NCBI RefSeq assembly: GCF_014596935.1
Contig: NZ_JACVXC010000001.1
Span: 678,783 to 742,782 of the forward strand
Length of the DNA stretch: 64,000 nt
From: Aestuariibaculum suncheonense
GTDB taxonomy: Bacteria > Bacteroidota > Bacteroidia > Flavobacteriales > Flavobacteriaceae
Reading direction: 5' to 3'
In this document: positions 18,106-26,331 of the stretch, piece by piece
Layout: each line of letters begins with the position of its first letter
Position numbering within the stretch: the first letter of the stretch is position 1
The notes under the pieces: generated by a model
The model's database searches: none
What the model was told of the DNA's origin: nothing
The model's input: only the letters and a program-made list of their open reading frames with translations
Made by a program: the position numbers and the translations under genes

Positions 18106-18132
18106 CGTAAAAAACGCTCCGTACAGAGCGTT
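18106..18132 (-). terminator. intrinsic terminator of the DUF302 gene
   Basis: Stem AACGCTC / GAGCGTT with a six-base loop, followed on the minus strand by a T run. It lies 27 nt past the stop of the DUF302 gene. Confidence 0.8.
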
Positions 18133-18158
18133 GTCTATTAATAGGGGGTGTTTGGGTG

Positions 18159-18551
18159 TTAATTCAGGCTATCAATAACGGCTTTTAGTTTATCCTGAAT
18201 CTCTGTAGCTACATTGCCAAGACTGTCATTTTTTACAGCGATCATAGATGCTACCGGATCTACCGCTGCCACTTCAATAGCGCCGTTGTCGTTTTCCATG
18301 ACTACAACATTACAGGGTAAAAACAGTCCGATTTTATCTTCATGGCTTAAGGCCTGATAAGCGTATGGCGGATTGCAGGCGCCCAGTATTCTATACTTTT
18401 TAAAGTCAACACCCAGTTTGTTTTTTAAGGTCTGGGTAATATCTATCTCGGTAAGTACCCCAAACCCTTCGGCTTTTAAAGCCAGAGTCACCTGCTCAAT
18501 AGCGTTATCGAAGTCCTGTTCTTTTAATATTTTACTGAAATAATAACTCAT
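18159..18551 (-). CDS. DUF302 domain protein
   Basis: The 130 residues show the DUF302 pattern throughout: an amphipathic helix FDNAIEQVTLALKAEGFGVLTEIDI, then ILGACNPPYAYQALSHEDKIGLFLPCNVVV, then AAVDPVASM. The family adopts a two-strand/one-helix fold and is widespread in bacteria, sometimes near metal or sulfur genes, but no reaction is established. The conserved CNPP and PCN cysteines are present. There is no signal peptide, so it is cytosolic. It appears monocistronic. Confidence 0.85.
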   Translation of the reverse strand: MSYYFSKILKEQDFDNAIEQVTLALKAEGFGVLTEIDITQTLKNKLGVDFKKYRILGACNPPYAYQALSHEDKIGLFLPCNVVVMENDNGAIEVAAVDPVASMIAVKNDSLGNVATEIQDKLKAVIDSLN

Positions 18552-18666
18552 AAGTCTCTTAGTTTACAGATTGTTATTTGTTCCTATAAGGTACTTATTT
18601 TATGGCATGTATCAAAGTCTTCTTTTTAAATAGCGGTTTGTGTCATGGTCGCTATATGCTGGTTGT

Positions 18667-19134
18667 TTAATCCCATATTTCGGGACGGTTAATTTCCATG
18701 GCTCTTAAATAGGAGAGAAATTGCCCTGCATGAACAGATTCATGATATCCAATTCGTAATAAATATTGCGCAAGAGGTTTCTTCTCACCATTTCCAGGAT
18801 GAACGATTTTTGTTTCATTTAATTCTATTTCCGAAAACCGACTAACGCTTTCTAAAAATATTTTTCTGTAAGGTTCATAAAATTCGAGTTCCTTGGCTAC
18901 ACTAATAAAGGGTCGGCTTTCCCAAGGTGTTTTATAATGGGCCATATCTTGTTGATTAATAATCATATTCCATCCATAATCAGCTTCCAGTACATGTCGT
19001 ATCATTTCCATAGCACTCATGGCATTATTGTCGGGTTTCCAATGGTAATGTGTTTGGGGAAGTGCATTCCAGAGTTTTATGCTTTTTCTTCTTATTTCTG
19101 TAAAATTTAGAATTATAAGTTCAGATGCTGTCAT
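18667..19134 (-). CDS. DinB-family metal-binding four-helix protein
   Basis: These 155 residues have the four-helix DinB layout. The usual metal ligands are visible: His47 in MIRHVLEADYGW, and His130 and His134 in IGYHESVHAGQFLSYLR. Members include thiol transferases and damage-induced proteins of unknown role. The typical helix opener WKPDNNAMSAMEMIRHV is intact. It stands alone. Confidence 0.85.
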   Translation of the reverse strand: MTASELIILNFTEIRRKSIKLWNALPQTHYHWKPDNNAMSAMEMIRHVLEADYGWNMIINQQDMAHYKTPWESRPFISVAKELEFYEPYRKIFLESVSRFSEIELNETKIVHPGNGEKKPLAQYLLRIGYHESVHAGQFLSYLRAMEINRPEIWD

Positions 19135-19374
19135 TTTCTTGGGTTATAGTATGCGTTGTATGGTGAATACTTCATTTATCAAGATAGGGAATTTATGAGG
19201 GTTTTTAAAATTAGGCGAGAACAAGCCATGAGTTATTTTGTTTGTAGCATGCCATAAGTTATAGGCAACCCCATAAGTGTTATTTAGTACGCAGCATTAT
19301 TCATTTAATAAATTAAGCAATCGCTTTATTTCGTATCTTTAATAGGATCAAGGAAATAATCCTGAGAAGACGTT

Positions 19375-20751
19375 ATGGTAATTAGAAAAAACATTAGTCG
19401 ATTTGTTCTTTCTGTTGTCATAATTTTGTGTTGGCAATGTAAGGAGCAGGAGAATGAGGACATCCGGTTGATGTCTTTTCAAGGCTCCAATATTGGACGT
19501 TTTACAGAGATCAGGACGAGTTTTTCGGCATTAGACAGTCTTGGTTATGTAAATCTTTTAACTCACAATGGCGACTGGCTTTCTACAAACGAGTTTTTAT
19601 TTTCTGTTCATAGAGATTTAGGCGATACCTTGCATATTCAGGAATCAGATTCTGTAATGTCTATCAATGGAAATATAATCGCAATATCCATTTCAAAGAA
19701 CGGTCCGTCTAATACGTTTTTCAATCAACTTACAGCGGAAGACATAGCGCAACTTCGAACCATTCAGTTTAAGATATCTATAGGAGATACTATCAAACCT
19801 TATTTAAAAAGAATAGGTCGTTTAAATCCTGCAGTCGATATGGTTTTTTTTCCGGAAGTAGACTCGGTGAATCTCTTGAACAGAGATTTACGCTGGCTTT
19901 CACAATATTTTAAACCCAGGGCGTTATTCTTTCAGAATGAAACAGACTCTGTTTCCTTATCCAGTCTTACGCATTTTCCTTCCTTAGAGACCCTCTTTAT
20001 TAGCCTGCCTGTAAAAGGAACTGTTGCTTTCCCCCAGCTTCCTCATCTAAAAGAAATCATGCTTTACAATGAAGAAGATCGTATTTCGGTTGATGCAGAT
20101 TTTTTTAATCAAATGCCTGATTTAACATCGTTAACAATAATTAATGAGAGTGACGCAAATTTCGACTGGTCTTCCCTGAATACCTTGAAAAAGCTTCAGA
20201 GTCTTTATATCGAGTCCGATAGCATCATCCTTAAGGATGTATATGTACACCATCCTCATTTAAGTGCTCTACACTTGGGGTTTAATGAAGTAGAAGGTGC
20301 ATCCATTTCAGATATCTTCAAGAAAAATAAACTTAAAAGACTTTCTGTTTATTCGATGGATGATTCCTTAAAGGGCCTATATTCTGAAGTGTTACCAGAT
20401 GCTTTTCCTGAATTAGAATCGCTTGAATTTAAAAATAATGACAGTCTGTTAGATTACAGTCATTTAAAGCACTTAAAAAAATTAAAGTACCTCACTGTTT
20501 TTGGTAAAGCGGGAAACGATACAACGCTTTATAAGTTAAATCAGCTTCGTTATCTTTCGCTTTCCGAGGAATTTTTAAAGGATTCTATTAACAGAATCAA
20601 ATTACAGAAGGCATTGCCCAATACGGTTATAGCCCCAAATTCAGGAGCTTGTATGGGCTCAGGTTGGTTGTTGTTTATTGTTCCCGTGGCATTTTTTTGG
20701 TTTTATTTCTTCAAGTCTAAAAAGCATAGAAACCATGATTGTGAAATCTAA
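19375..20751 (+). CDS. lipoprotein with degenerate leucine-rich repeats and C-terminal membrane helix
   Basis: The 458-residue product has a lipoprotein-type signal ending ILCWQC (Cys23). Irregular leucine-rich repeats run from ~195 to ~405 (HLKEIMLYNEED, LTSLTIINES, LQSLYIESDS, LESLEFKNND, LKYLTVFG, LRYLSLSEE). A hydrophobic helix with a basic tail ends it (GWLLFIVPVAFFWFYFF, then KSKKHRNHD). Such a protein would be exposed at the periplasm or surface and bind another protein; that is inference. Its end overlaps the start of the CPBP gene by 17 nt, so the two are probably translationally coupled. Confidence 0.65.
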   Translation: MVIRKNISRFVLSVVIILCWQCKEQENEDIRLMSFQGSNIGRFTEIRTSFSALDSLGYVNLLTHNGDWLSTNEFLFSVHRDLGDTLHIQESDSVMSINGNIIAISISKNGPSNTFFNQLTAEDIAQLRTIQFKISIGDTIKPYLKRIGRLNPAVDMVFFPEVDSVNLLNRDLRWLSQYFKPRALFFQNETDSVSLSSLTHFPSLETLFISLPVKGTVAFPQLPHLKEIMLYNEEDRISVDADFFNQMPDLTSLTIINESDANFDWSSLNTLKKLQSLYIESDSIILKDVYVHHPHLSALHLGFNEVEGASISDIFKKNKLKRLSVYSMDDSLKGLYSEVLPDAFPELESLEFKNNDSLLDYSHLKHLKKLKYLTVFGKAGNDTTLYKLNQLRYLSLSEEFLKDSINRIKLQKALPNTVIAPNSGACMGSGWLLFIVPVAFFWFYFFKSKKHRNHDCEI

Positions 20752-21370
20752 TGAAATCCTATTTAAACCGCTTGCTCTTACCGGGAGTTTATGGCTTTTT
20801 TCATTGTTTGTTAATTTTGATTTTCCTTTAAAAACAGTGGCCTTAGTTGCTTTAATACTGGCAGGTTTTTGGATGAGTTCGATACATAAAGATACTTTGG
20901 GTTCTATATGTGCTCCCGCCTTATGGCGTTTTAAGAAATCCCGTAAGTGGATTTTAATGGCATTTGTTTTTTCTTTGGCTCTGGCCGTTTATTCACGAAT
21001 AGAAGATGGTTTACCGCCCATACCCTCAACAATAGGTGCATTTGTAATAGTTGCTATTCTTATTGGTTTTGTTGAAGAAGTTGTCTTTAGGGGATTCGTT
21101 CAGGGGGCTGCACAACAATGGAACCCAACAGGAGCAGTGGTGCTGGCTTCTGTTTCACATGCTGGATATAAGGCCTTGTTATTTGTATTTCCCTTACAGC
21201 AACTGAATAATAGTGCTTTAGAGTTATTTGGATATACATTTCTGGCAGGACTTATTCTGGGTTATTCCCGGCAAGTCACAGGATCGTTATGGCCGGCTGT
21301 TATAGCACATTGTTTTTTTGATTTCTGGTTGTACATGGAGCAATCTTCTGCTCCTTGGTGGGTGTGGTAA
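20735..21370 (+). CDS. CPBP-family intramembrane metalloprotease (Abi/CAAX-like)
   Basis: I choose the ATG at 20735 (MIVKSNEILFKPLALTG), because an earlier in-frame ATG would lie deep inside the previous gene. The 211-residue protein has about six membrane helices. CPBP motif 1 is EEVVFRGFVQGA, motif 2 is the SHAGYKALLFVF region, and motif 3 is HCFFDFW; together they give the expected Glu-Glu-Arg and two His catalytic residues. Bacterial CPBP proteases process prenylated proteins or peptides or act in bacteriocin immunity. The paired LRR lipoprotein could be a partner. Confidence 0.85.
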   Translation: MIVKSNEILFKPLALTGSLWLFSLFVNFDFPLKTVALVALILAGFWMSSIHKDTLGSICAPALWRFKKSRKWILMAFVFSLALAVYSRIEDGLPPIPSTIGAFVIVAILIGFVEEVVFRGFVQGAAQQWNPTGAVVLASVSHAGYKALLFVFPLQQLNNSALELFGYTFLAGLILGYSRQVTGSLWPAVIAHCFFDFWLYMEQSSAPWWVW

Positions 21371-21489
21371 GTATGTTGGGTGTTTTTATTGAACTGTCGG
21401 GGTTAGCATTCCTTTACAATTTCAATCTGACGTAGAGTTTTAGCATGTTAGCAAGGTTTCAGCTAGGAGTAGTTGTTTTTTTATCCAGT

Positions 21490-21640
21490 TGATTTTATAC
21501 AGCGTTGTGGCTGGTCGTTTAATTGGTCATCATATCCCTGGTTGTAAGGGTATCTTTAAATATAACACATATGCTTACCTGATAAAAACGAACCAACGCA
21601 GGTGTAGTGAGTTGTTAACAGTTAAACGTGTTATTTATGT
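21490..21640. repeat. diverged ~150-bp intergenic repeat, copy 1
   Basis: This segment aligns with 24497-24650 in the same orientation. The best block is TTTAAATATAAC at 21555 and 24575, continuing through AAAACGAA, ACGCA and TTAACAGTT for about 75 bp with roughly two thirds identity by eye. The two copies bracket about 3 kb that holds one unknown secreted protein gene and two cassette-like genes. It contains no gene of its own. Confidence 0.5.
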
Positions 21641-22684
21641 TGTGTTTACCAGTTTAAAACTTTGCCATACCCATAGTAAACGCTCCTGTAAAGTGCTAGT
21701 TGTATGTAATTCGTTAGGGAGGCCGCGTTCAGATAAGTACAGGCAGGCCGTGTTGCCTTTACCTTTGTCATCGGTCCAGAAGAACACGATATAAATCGAG
21801 CGCATGAATAGTTGAGGTGTTTCAGGAAGTAGGGTGTTTGTATTCGTGTTTTCAAGACTCACCATACGGGCATAGCTTATGCCTTCGGGCAGCGGCACTG
21901 GGTTTATAGTTACTTTAGTAAGTGCATTATGCTGTTTATCTAAAGTGGTTTTCATGAAACTGGTGTTGCAATAGTCGTCAAACATCTCTTGAGAAGTACA
22001 TTTTTTTAGGGGCAGGGGTGTAATACCTCCGGCTTCAGAGTAGGTGGTCGAAATTAAAGGATTTCTAAAGGCAAAAGCTGTATTGCTATTATCGCGAAGC
22101 AGTAATTCCCAGGATGGTAAGGGACTAAAATGGTAATCATGTGTTTTGCTGGCATACCAGTGTATCGTATCGTTCCAGGTATTTTCACGATAGTCGTGGT
22201 TACCATCCAAAGGAAGAATGCAATAGTGTTGCTGTATCTTGCCAGTGAAGTGTTGTAGTCTGCCTAGCCCGTCATGGTTATCCAGTTGGTTTAGGCTGCC
22301 CCTTATACTACCATCAGATAAGTATTCAGGCTTTAAGGCGATATAGTAATCTTTGCCAGCTTCCAGGTTAAGCGAAAGTTCTGTTTTAACATCTTTAATT
22401 TTGGTGTGTAGTGTGGTTGGTCCTGTGCGTTTGGTGTGCACGTAGTATATGTGATTCATCTTGGCTTTTACACAAACTCCGGTGTCGGTACTCAGGATCA
22501 CAGCGAGCCAGTTATCTGGAAAAGCATCGTTATTGTCTCTTATAAAATATATATGCGCAAAGCTGTCCGGGTCAAGGTTGGCAGGTCCGGGAATATAGGT
22601 CAGGGGTTGCGCTTGTGCAAAAAGGGAAATGGTAGCCAGAAGGCTTAAAAATACGAGGGTAAGATGTGTCGTATTTGGTTTCAT
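21635..22684 (-). CDS. secreted protein of unknown function
   Basis: The 349-residue protein has a signal peptide (~1-25, ending FAQAQ). The mature part begins with a segment like those of DUF2846-type proteins (FAHIYFIRDNNDAFPDNWLAVILSTDTGVCVKAKMNHIYYVHTKRT ... LEAGKDYYIALKPEYL), about 100 residues. The C-terminal 200 residues are not recognisable. Base composition is noticeably more GC-rich than the neighbouring cassette genes. The 3' end overlaps one copy of a diverged intergenic repeat. Confidence 0.6.
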   Translation of the reverse strand: MKPNTTHLTLVFLSLLATISLFAQAQPLTYIPGPANLDPDSFAHIYFIRDNNDAFPDNWLAVILSTDTGVCVKAKMNHIYYVHTKRTGPTTLHTKIKDVKTELSLNLEAGKDYYIALKPEYLSDGSIRGSLNQLDNHDGLGRLQHFTGKIQQHYCILPLDGNHDYRENTWNDTIHWYASKTHDYHFSPLPSWELLLRDNSNTAFAFRNPLISTTYSEAGGITPLPLKKCTSQEMFDDYCNTSFMKTTLDKQHNALTKVTINPVPLPEGISYARMVSLENTNTNTLLPETPQLFMRSIYIVFFWTDDKGKGNTACLYLSERGLPNELHTTSTLQERLLWVWQSFKLVNTT

Positions 22685-22890
22685 TTCGCAGGGCTGCTTT
22701 CCATTGAAAACACTACTTTAAGGTACGCTTTTTTTCTGTAAACCGTAGTGTTTTAACACAAGAAAAGCTTAGGTAATGGCATTGCAGCAGACTGTTAAAA
22801 GGTAAGGAGCTTATCATCTGATTTTAGGTCCGTTTTAAAGACGTAACATGCTTTTGAAGTTTCGCTTAAAATTGCCTGCTAAAAACAACA

Positions 22891-22915
22891 AACGCCCTTA
22901 AAAAGGGCATTTTTT
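22891..22915. terminator. hairpin terminator between cassette-like region and DUF2846-like gene
   Basis: GCCCTT-AAAA-AGGGC hairpin with T runs on the plus side and a weaker T run on the minus side. It would stop minus-strand transcripts from 22976-23833 and shield the region from plus-strand read-through. Confidence 0.6.
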
Positions 22916-22940
22916 ATCATATTTTTAGAAAATTATATGC

Positions 22941-22968
22941 TTGTGCAACGGCTACCGGTGTTGGCAAT
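22941..22968 (-). repeat. half of an attC-like site
   Basis: On the minus strand this reads TTGCCAACACC, then a GGTAGCC(G)TTGCA segment, and matches the outer arm of the complete attC-like site at 23849-23982 (TTGCCTAACACC ... GCTCATTGCA). It begins 8 nt after the stop codon of the upstream gene, just as the complete site follows its gene. The second arm is missing. Confidence 0.45.
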
Positions 22969-22975
22969 AGTACTT

Positions 22976-23833
22976 TTATTCTAAATATTCGAATGATTCT
23001 GTGTAATTATAAACATCCTTGTTGAACACAGTTCTTTTAATTGGTCTATTTTTATTATCATATTCAAAGTCAATAGTTTGGCGTTGGTTTCTCCAGGGAA
23101 AGTCTAATTTTTTAAAATTATTTTTTGAATATTTTAAACCCAAAATTAATCTAGTAAAATAGTCGTTAATATCCATGATGTGAGTGTCGTCAGTAAAAAT
23201 GGTTACCCCAGTTTTGTTGTCATAATCTAAATATTTAAGACCATCATTGAATGAGGAAGAGTTTTTTACACCAATAATGTTGTTATTGGAATAGAGTATT
23301 TCTGTAGTTCCCTCAACTTGTTTTACAAAATTATTGGAGTCTACAAGATAGCGTTCGATTTCATTTGAATATGTCATTTCTCCCGTCGAGTTTAATGTCT
23401 GTTCGTAAGCTACTATTTTCTTTAGGCCATTTTCACTACTGTATTCAAATGATAACTGTAGAATGCCATCAAAATCTCCTTGAATTTCTTCGTCCCAATA
23501 ACAGTCATTTATTTCACAGTCACAATAAGCTCTTACAATTTGATTATTCTCATATTCGATTTGGAATGTGGCGTTATTAATTACTTCTTCGCCTGACATA
23601 TTTAATCTATTCTGGATGTTAATCGAAGTCAGACTTTGCGTTGAGTTGTAGTTAAGGGTAAATGACCTAGTTGAATTTGGACGATGATTGTAATCAGGTC
23701 CTTGTGATATGGTTACTTTCTTTAAATATGTAGGGATAATGTTTTCAATACTATTGTCTACGGAATCATTTGAACATGAATTCATTAGTATCATTAGAAA
23801 AGTAATTGCGATTATTAATTTGTTATTAATCAT
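22976..23833 (-). CDS. cassette-like lipoprotein of unknown function
   Basis: These 285 residues have a lipoprotein signal ending MNSC (Cys20). The mature chain is Asn- and Tyr-rich and made of beta-strands (LKKVTISQGPDYNHRPNSTRSFTLNYN; RQTIDFEYDNKNRPIKRTVFN), like the YD-repeat-type lipoproteins common in Bacteroidota. A CDCEINDC cysteine cluster lies near 107. The gene is AT-rich, has no partner genes, and lies between attC-like inverted repeats, in the same orientation as the neighbouring cassette gene. Confidence 0.6.
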   Translation of the reverse strand: MINNKLIIAITFLMILMNSCSNDSVDNSIENIIPTYLKKVTISQGPDYNHRPNSTRSFTLNYNSTQSLTSINIQNRLNMSGEEVINNATFQIEYENNQIVRAYCDCEINDCYWDEEIQGDFDGILQLSFEYSSENGLKKIVAYEQTLNSTGEMTYSNEIERYLVDSNNFVKQVEGTTEILYSNNNIIGVKNSSSFNDGLKYLDYDNKTGVTIFTDDTHIMDINDYFTRLILGLKYSKNNFKKLDFPWRNQRQTIDFEYDNKNRPIKRTVFNKDVYNYTESFEYLE

Positions 23834-23848
23834 TTGTGTATCAGTATT

Positions 23849-23982
23849 ATTGCCAACAGTTTGTGTATGGCTCGTTGCGGGAAATCCGAGAGGATTTTCC
23901 GTCGTAGCGGAAGGATAGCAAATTACAAGGAATTTTCGACCTAAAATTCAGCTGCAATGAGCTATACATGGTGTTAGGCAAT
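23849..23982 (-). repeat. attC-like imperfect inverted repeat
   Basis: Read on the minus strand, TTGCCTAACACCATGTATAG begins the element and CATACACAAACTGTTGGCAA ends it, with inner arms GCTCATTGCAG / CGCAACGAGC. The 134-bp palindrome folds with a long central loop. GCCTAAC fits the integron R'' box RYYYAAC; the opposite core GTTGGC is one base short of GTTRRRY. The stop codon of the gene upstream lies inside the GCCTAAC box. These features resemble integron cassette attC sites, but no integron integrase is in the window. Confidence 0.55.
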
Positions 23983-24483
23983 GGCTTTTATTTTTTCTAG
24001 TATCTTTTTTCCTTTTTTATTCAAATTCAATATGGCGGCTCCAGAATTATGGCTCCAAGGATGCTGTATTAAATTCCACTGTATTTCTTTTTTTTTGAAT
24101 CTCAAGATTAGCATATCAGAGCTAAATAATTTTCCTTGAGATGAAGCAACTATGAAATTCTGATTATCATTTTCAATTCGCCAATTATTTTCCGTCAGAA
24201 TAGTTCGAGCATTTTCCTTAAAATCCTCTAGTTTTTGAGTAAGTTCAAATGATTTGAAATTCAGTCGTTTTAACTGCAATAGATATGTCGAAATTCCAAT
24301 TAGTAATGTTGAAACTGATACAATTAGAAAATCTGTTGCTTTAAATGAATTCATATCTTTTAGATAGAAAAATCCGCTTATTAGTCCATTAGCTATCAAT
24401 GCTATCGAAATTCCAAAGAAAGTAAGCCATTCCAATGAACCAATTTTGAAGTGTATTTTGTATGGCTTAATATTTTCTTTCAT
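23974..24483 (-). CDS. cassette-like membrane protein of unknown function
   Basis: This 169-residue protein has two membrane helices (~15-38 and ~50-68) and a cytosolic domain of ~100 residues (LKRLNFKSFELTQKLEDFKENARTIL ... WNLIQHPWSHNSGAAILNLNKKGKKILEKIKAI). I recognise no family. Its start follows a canonical GTTAGGC core by 16 nt, and its TAA stop lies within the GCCTAAC box of the next attC-like site. So the gene is bounded exactly as an integron cassette would be. Confidence 0.6.
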   Translation of the reverse strand: MKENIKPYKIHFKIGSLEWLTFFGISIALIANGLISGFFYLKDMNSFKATDFLIVSVSTLLIGISTYLLQLKRLNFKSFELTQKLEDFKENARTILTENNWRIENDNQNFIVASSQGKLFSSDMLILRFKKKEIQWNLIQHPWSHNSGAAILNLNKKGKKILEKIKAIA

Positions 24484-24496
24484 TGTGTTTTCAGCT

Positions 24497-24622
24497 TGTG
24501 CCTAACGTAGTTTATATGCGTTATTATTTGTTTAATAATATCCTAACGAGGTAGGATAACAACATATTTCAGATTTTAAATATAACGCTTATTCTTACAT
24601 TTTTAAAACGAAGTTACGCACA
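24497..24622 (-). repeat. attC-like imperfect inverted repeat, second complete copy (part of the diverged repeat)
   Basis: On the minus strand it opens TGTGCGTAAC and closes GTTAGGCACA. Inner arms GCGTTATATTTAA / AATAATAACGC and a central ATCCTA-N6-TAGGAT hairpin give a cruciform-like fold of about 126 bp. The closing GTTAGGC matches the integron core GTTRRRY exactly. The same DNA forms most of copy 2 of the diverged repeat also seen at 21490-21640. Confidence 0.5.
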
Positions 24623-24745
24623 GTTATAATGACTTATTAACAGTTGTGCATTGTTTGTATTCCTGTTTAACAGCAGTCTTATACCACCCATGTTCAGCTA
24701 AAGCAGGTTTTTAAAAATATAACCCTGAGCGAGCGCTGAACAATC

Positions 24746-24767
24746 CTCGAACAAAACTCGAACAAAA
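24746..24767. repeat. tandem 11-bp direct repeat
   Basis: CTCGAACAAAA occurs twice head to tail, about one helical turn apart, directly before the decamer array that precedes the DUF6266 gene. It could be a protein-binding site. Confidence 0.6.
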
Positions 24768-24787
24768 CCCCTGTTTTTTTGGCTTCA

Positions 24788-24857
24788 GTCTCAAATCGTC
24801 CCAAACCGTCTCAAAGTGTCTCATAATGTGTCAATGTGTGTCAAATGGTGTCACGGG
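24788..24857. repeat. seven-unit 10-bp tandem repeat upstream of DUF6266 gene
   Basis: Seven consecutive decamers are visible: GTCTCAAATC, GTCCCAAACC, GTCTCAAAGT, GTCTCATAAT, GTGTCAATGT, GTGTCAAATG and GTGTCACGGG. The exact 10-bp period puts each unit on the same face of the helix, and the units drift from GTCTC to GTGTC along the array. It ends about 60 nt before the ATG. The same decamer, in reverse orientation, occurs before the integrase gene at 61151-61180. Confidence 0.75.
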
Positions 24858-24918
24858 TTTGTGAATCAGTAGGTTGTGTGCTAGTTTCGAATTGTTAAAC
24901 CCCTAAAAATCATATATC

Positions 24919-25563
24919 ATGGGAAAATTTAGTAAAGGCATCCTTGGAGGGTTCTCCGGAAAAGTAGGTAACGTGGTGGGTGCACGTTGGCGCGGACAAG
25001 ACATTATGCGCAGTTTGCCGCAGCGCGGTAATTATGTGCCCACCGAGGCACAGGTCGATCAGCGGGAGCGGTTTAAAACGGCTATTGGTTTTGTTACGCC
25101 TATTAAAGCCATTTTGTCGGCGTATTATGGTAAACAACAGGGCGACAAAAGTGCTTTTAATCTGGCTACGGGTTACGTGTTAAAAGAAGCTTTGTTACCC
25201 GATGGGTTGGGCGACTATACCATTGATTACCCTAAAGTACTTATTGCGAAAGGTGATTTACGCGGACTGGCTAACGGGGCAGTGGTAGCCGCAGCCAGTC
25301 AGGAACTTACCATCAGCTGGGATGATAACAGCGGGCAGGGTAATGCCGCTGCTAGCGACGAGCTGGTTGTAGTGGTGTACTGTGAAGCGCTCGACTTGTT
25401 TGAAACCGCCAATCCGGCGGGTACGCGCGATTTAACTACTGTACAAATGCCCTTGCCTCCATACTGGGCAGGGCAGCAGGTACAAGTCTGGGCGACCTTT
25501 GTAACGGCCGATAAAAATCTGGCATCTACCAGTACGTTTTTAGGTGCGGTTATGGTATCGTAA
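24919..25563 (+). CDS. DUF6266 family protein
   Basis: These 214 residues follow the DUF6266 pattern: the N-terminus MGKFSKGILGGFSGKVGNVVG with ARWRGQDIMRSLPQR, then a helical segment (QVDQRERFKTAIGFVTPIKAILSAYY), then an Ig-like beta-domain (~125-210). It has no signal peptide. The gene is clearly more GC-rich than its surroundings, suggesting acquisition. Family members are scattered in Bacteroidota, and some features (short, basic start, structural beta-domain) recall phage or contractile-system structural proteins, but no function is established. The decamer array lies immediately upstream. Confidence 0.75.
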   Translation: MGKFSKGILGGFSGKVGNVVGARWRGQDIMRSLPQRGNYVPTEAQVDQRERFKTAIGFVTPIKAILSAYYGKQQGDKSAFNLATGYVLKEALLPDGLGDYTIDYPKVLIAKGDLRGLANGAVVAAASQELTISWDDNSGQGNAAASDELVVVVYCEALDLFETANPAGTRDLTTVQMPLPPYWAGQQVQVWATFVTADKNLASTSTFLGAVMVS

Positions 25564-25660
25564 AGCCTAAGACGAATGTCGTAAGACGTGAGTTGAGAAT
25601 AGTGAGGGGTGTTGTGCTTCTCACTTTTTTTGTAATGTATAGGTATGATAATGGGGAATT

Positions 25661-25993
25661 TGTCATTCCGAACTGGTTTCGGAATCTATCAGTTAAGAAC
25701 TTTGTGTTTACTAACTTATGCTTGTTGCTTTAGATTTGGCTTAGGATCTAACTACAATGGTTCTATAGATGCTGAAATAAATTCAGCATGACAATGGGGA
25801 GTTTGTCATTCCGAACTGGTTTCGGAATCTATTAGATAAACCACTCTGTGTTTGCTAACTATTGCTGTTACTATACTTGATTCAGGGTCTGGCTGCAAAG
25901 GGGGTATAGATGCTGAAATCAAAGATTCAGCGAAGCTAAATAAATTCAGCATGACAATGGGGTGTTTGTTATTCCGAACTGGTTTCGGAATCT
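25661..25993. repeat. tandem array of composite palindromic repeats
   Basis: Two kinds of palindrome alternate. Type 1 (TGTCATTCCGAACTGG ... CGGAATCT) starts at 25661, 25804 and 25967. Type 2 (GATGCTGAAAT ... ATTCAGCATGACA) lies at 25768-25793 and, interrupted by an extra stretch, at 25909-25956. The composite unit is about 143 and then 163 bp. The last type 1 copy encodes the C-terminal residues and stop codon of the GIY-YIG gene. The same families occur at 26334-26395, 38269, 40122 and 40471. Confidence 0.8.
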
Positions 25994-26301
25994 CTATCGT
26001 TAGTCCCCAAAGGAGCCCATAAATTTTCCCAATTCGGATTGTTTTGTTCTATTAGATTAATCTTCCATTGCCGATGCCAATTCTTCAATTGCTTTTCTCG
26101 CTTTATAGCATCATTTATATATTGAAACTCCTCGAAATAAACCAGTCGTTTTAGTTTGTATTTCTTAGTAAATACAGAGCCTTTTCCTAAAACATGGCGT
26201 TCCATTCTATCATCTATACCACCGGTTACACCTATATAAAGTGTGCCTCGCGGTTTGTTGGTTATGATATAAACCCAGTAGTTGTGATATGTACGTTTCA
26301 T
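25969..26301 (-). CDS. single-domain GIY-YIG endonuclease associated with palindromic repeats
   Basis: This 110-residue protein has the UvrC-like GIY-YIG fold. It begins YWVYIITNKPRGTLYIGVTG, where VYI and YIGVT form the two signature strands. Next come the catalytic Arg in IDDRMERH and a Glu in DAIKREKQLKNW. Proteins of this size are common in Flavobacteriaceae and their role is not established. The last residues, DSETSSE, and the stop are translated from a type 1 palindrome, and palindromes also lie just upstream of the start. This close association suggests a link between the nuclease and repeat spread, as with RAYT/REP systems (inference). Confidence 0.85.
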   Translation of the reverse strand: MKRTYHNYWVYIITNKPRGTLYIGVTGGIDDRMERHVLGKGSVFTKKYKLKRLVYFEEFQYINDAIKREKQLKNWHRQWKINLIEQNNPNWENLWAPLGTNDRDSETSSE

Positions 26302-26331
26302 AGTGAATTAGTTTAATTTTGCGTGAGATAT

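Noticed and set aside
20678-20734. Upstream extension of the CPBP protease
   Set aside because: It would overlap the lipoprotein gene by over 70 nt; the ATG at 20735 fits the protein start and the coupling pattern.
24788-24857. CRISPR array
   Set aside because: Units are 10 bp and contiguous with no spacers, and no cas genes are present.
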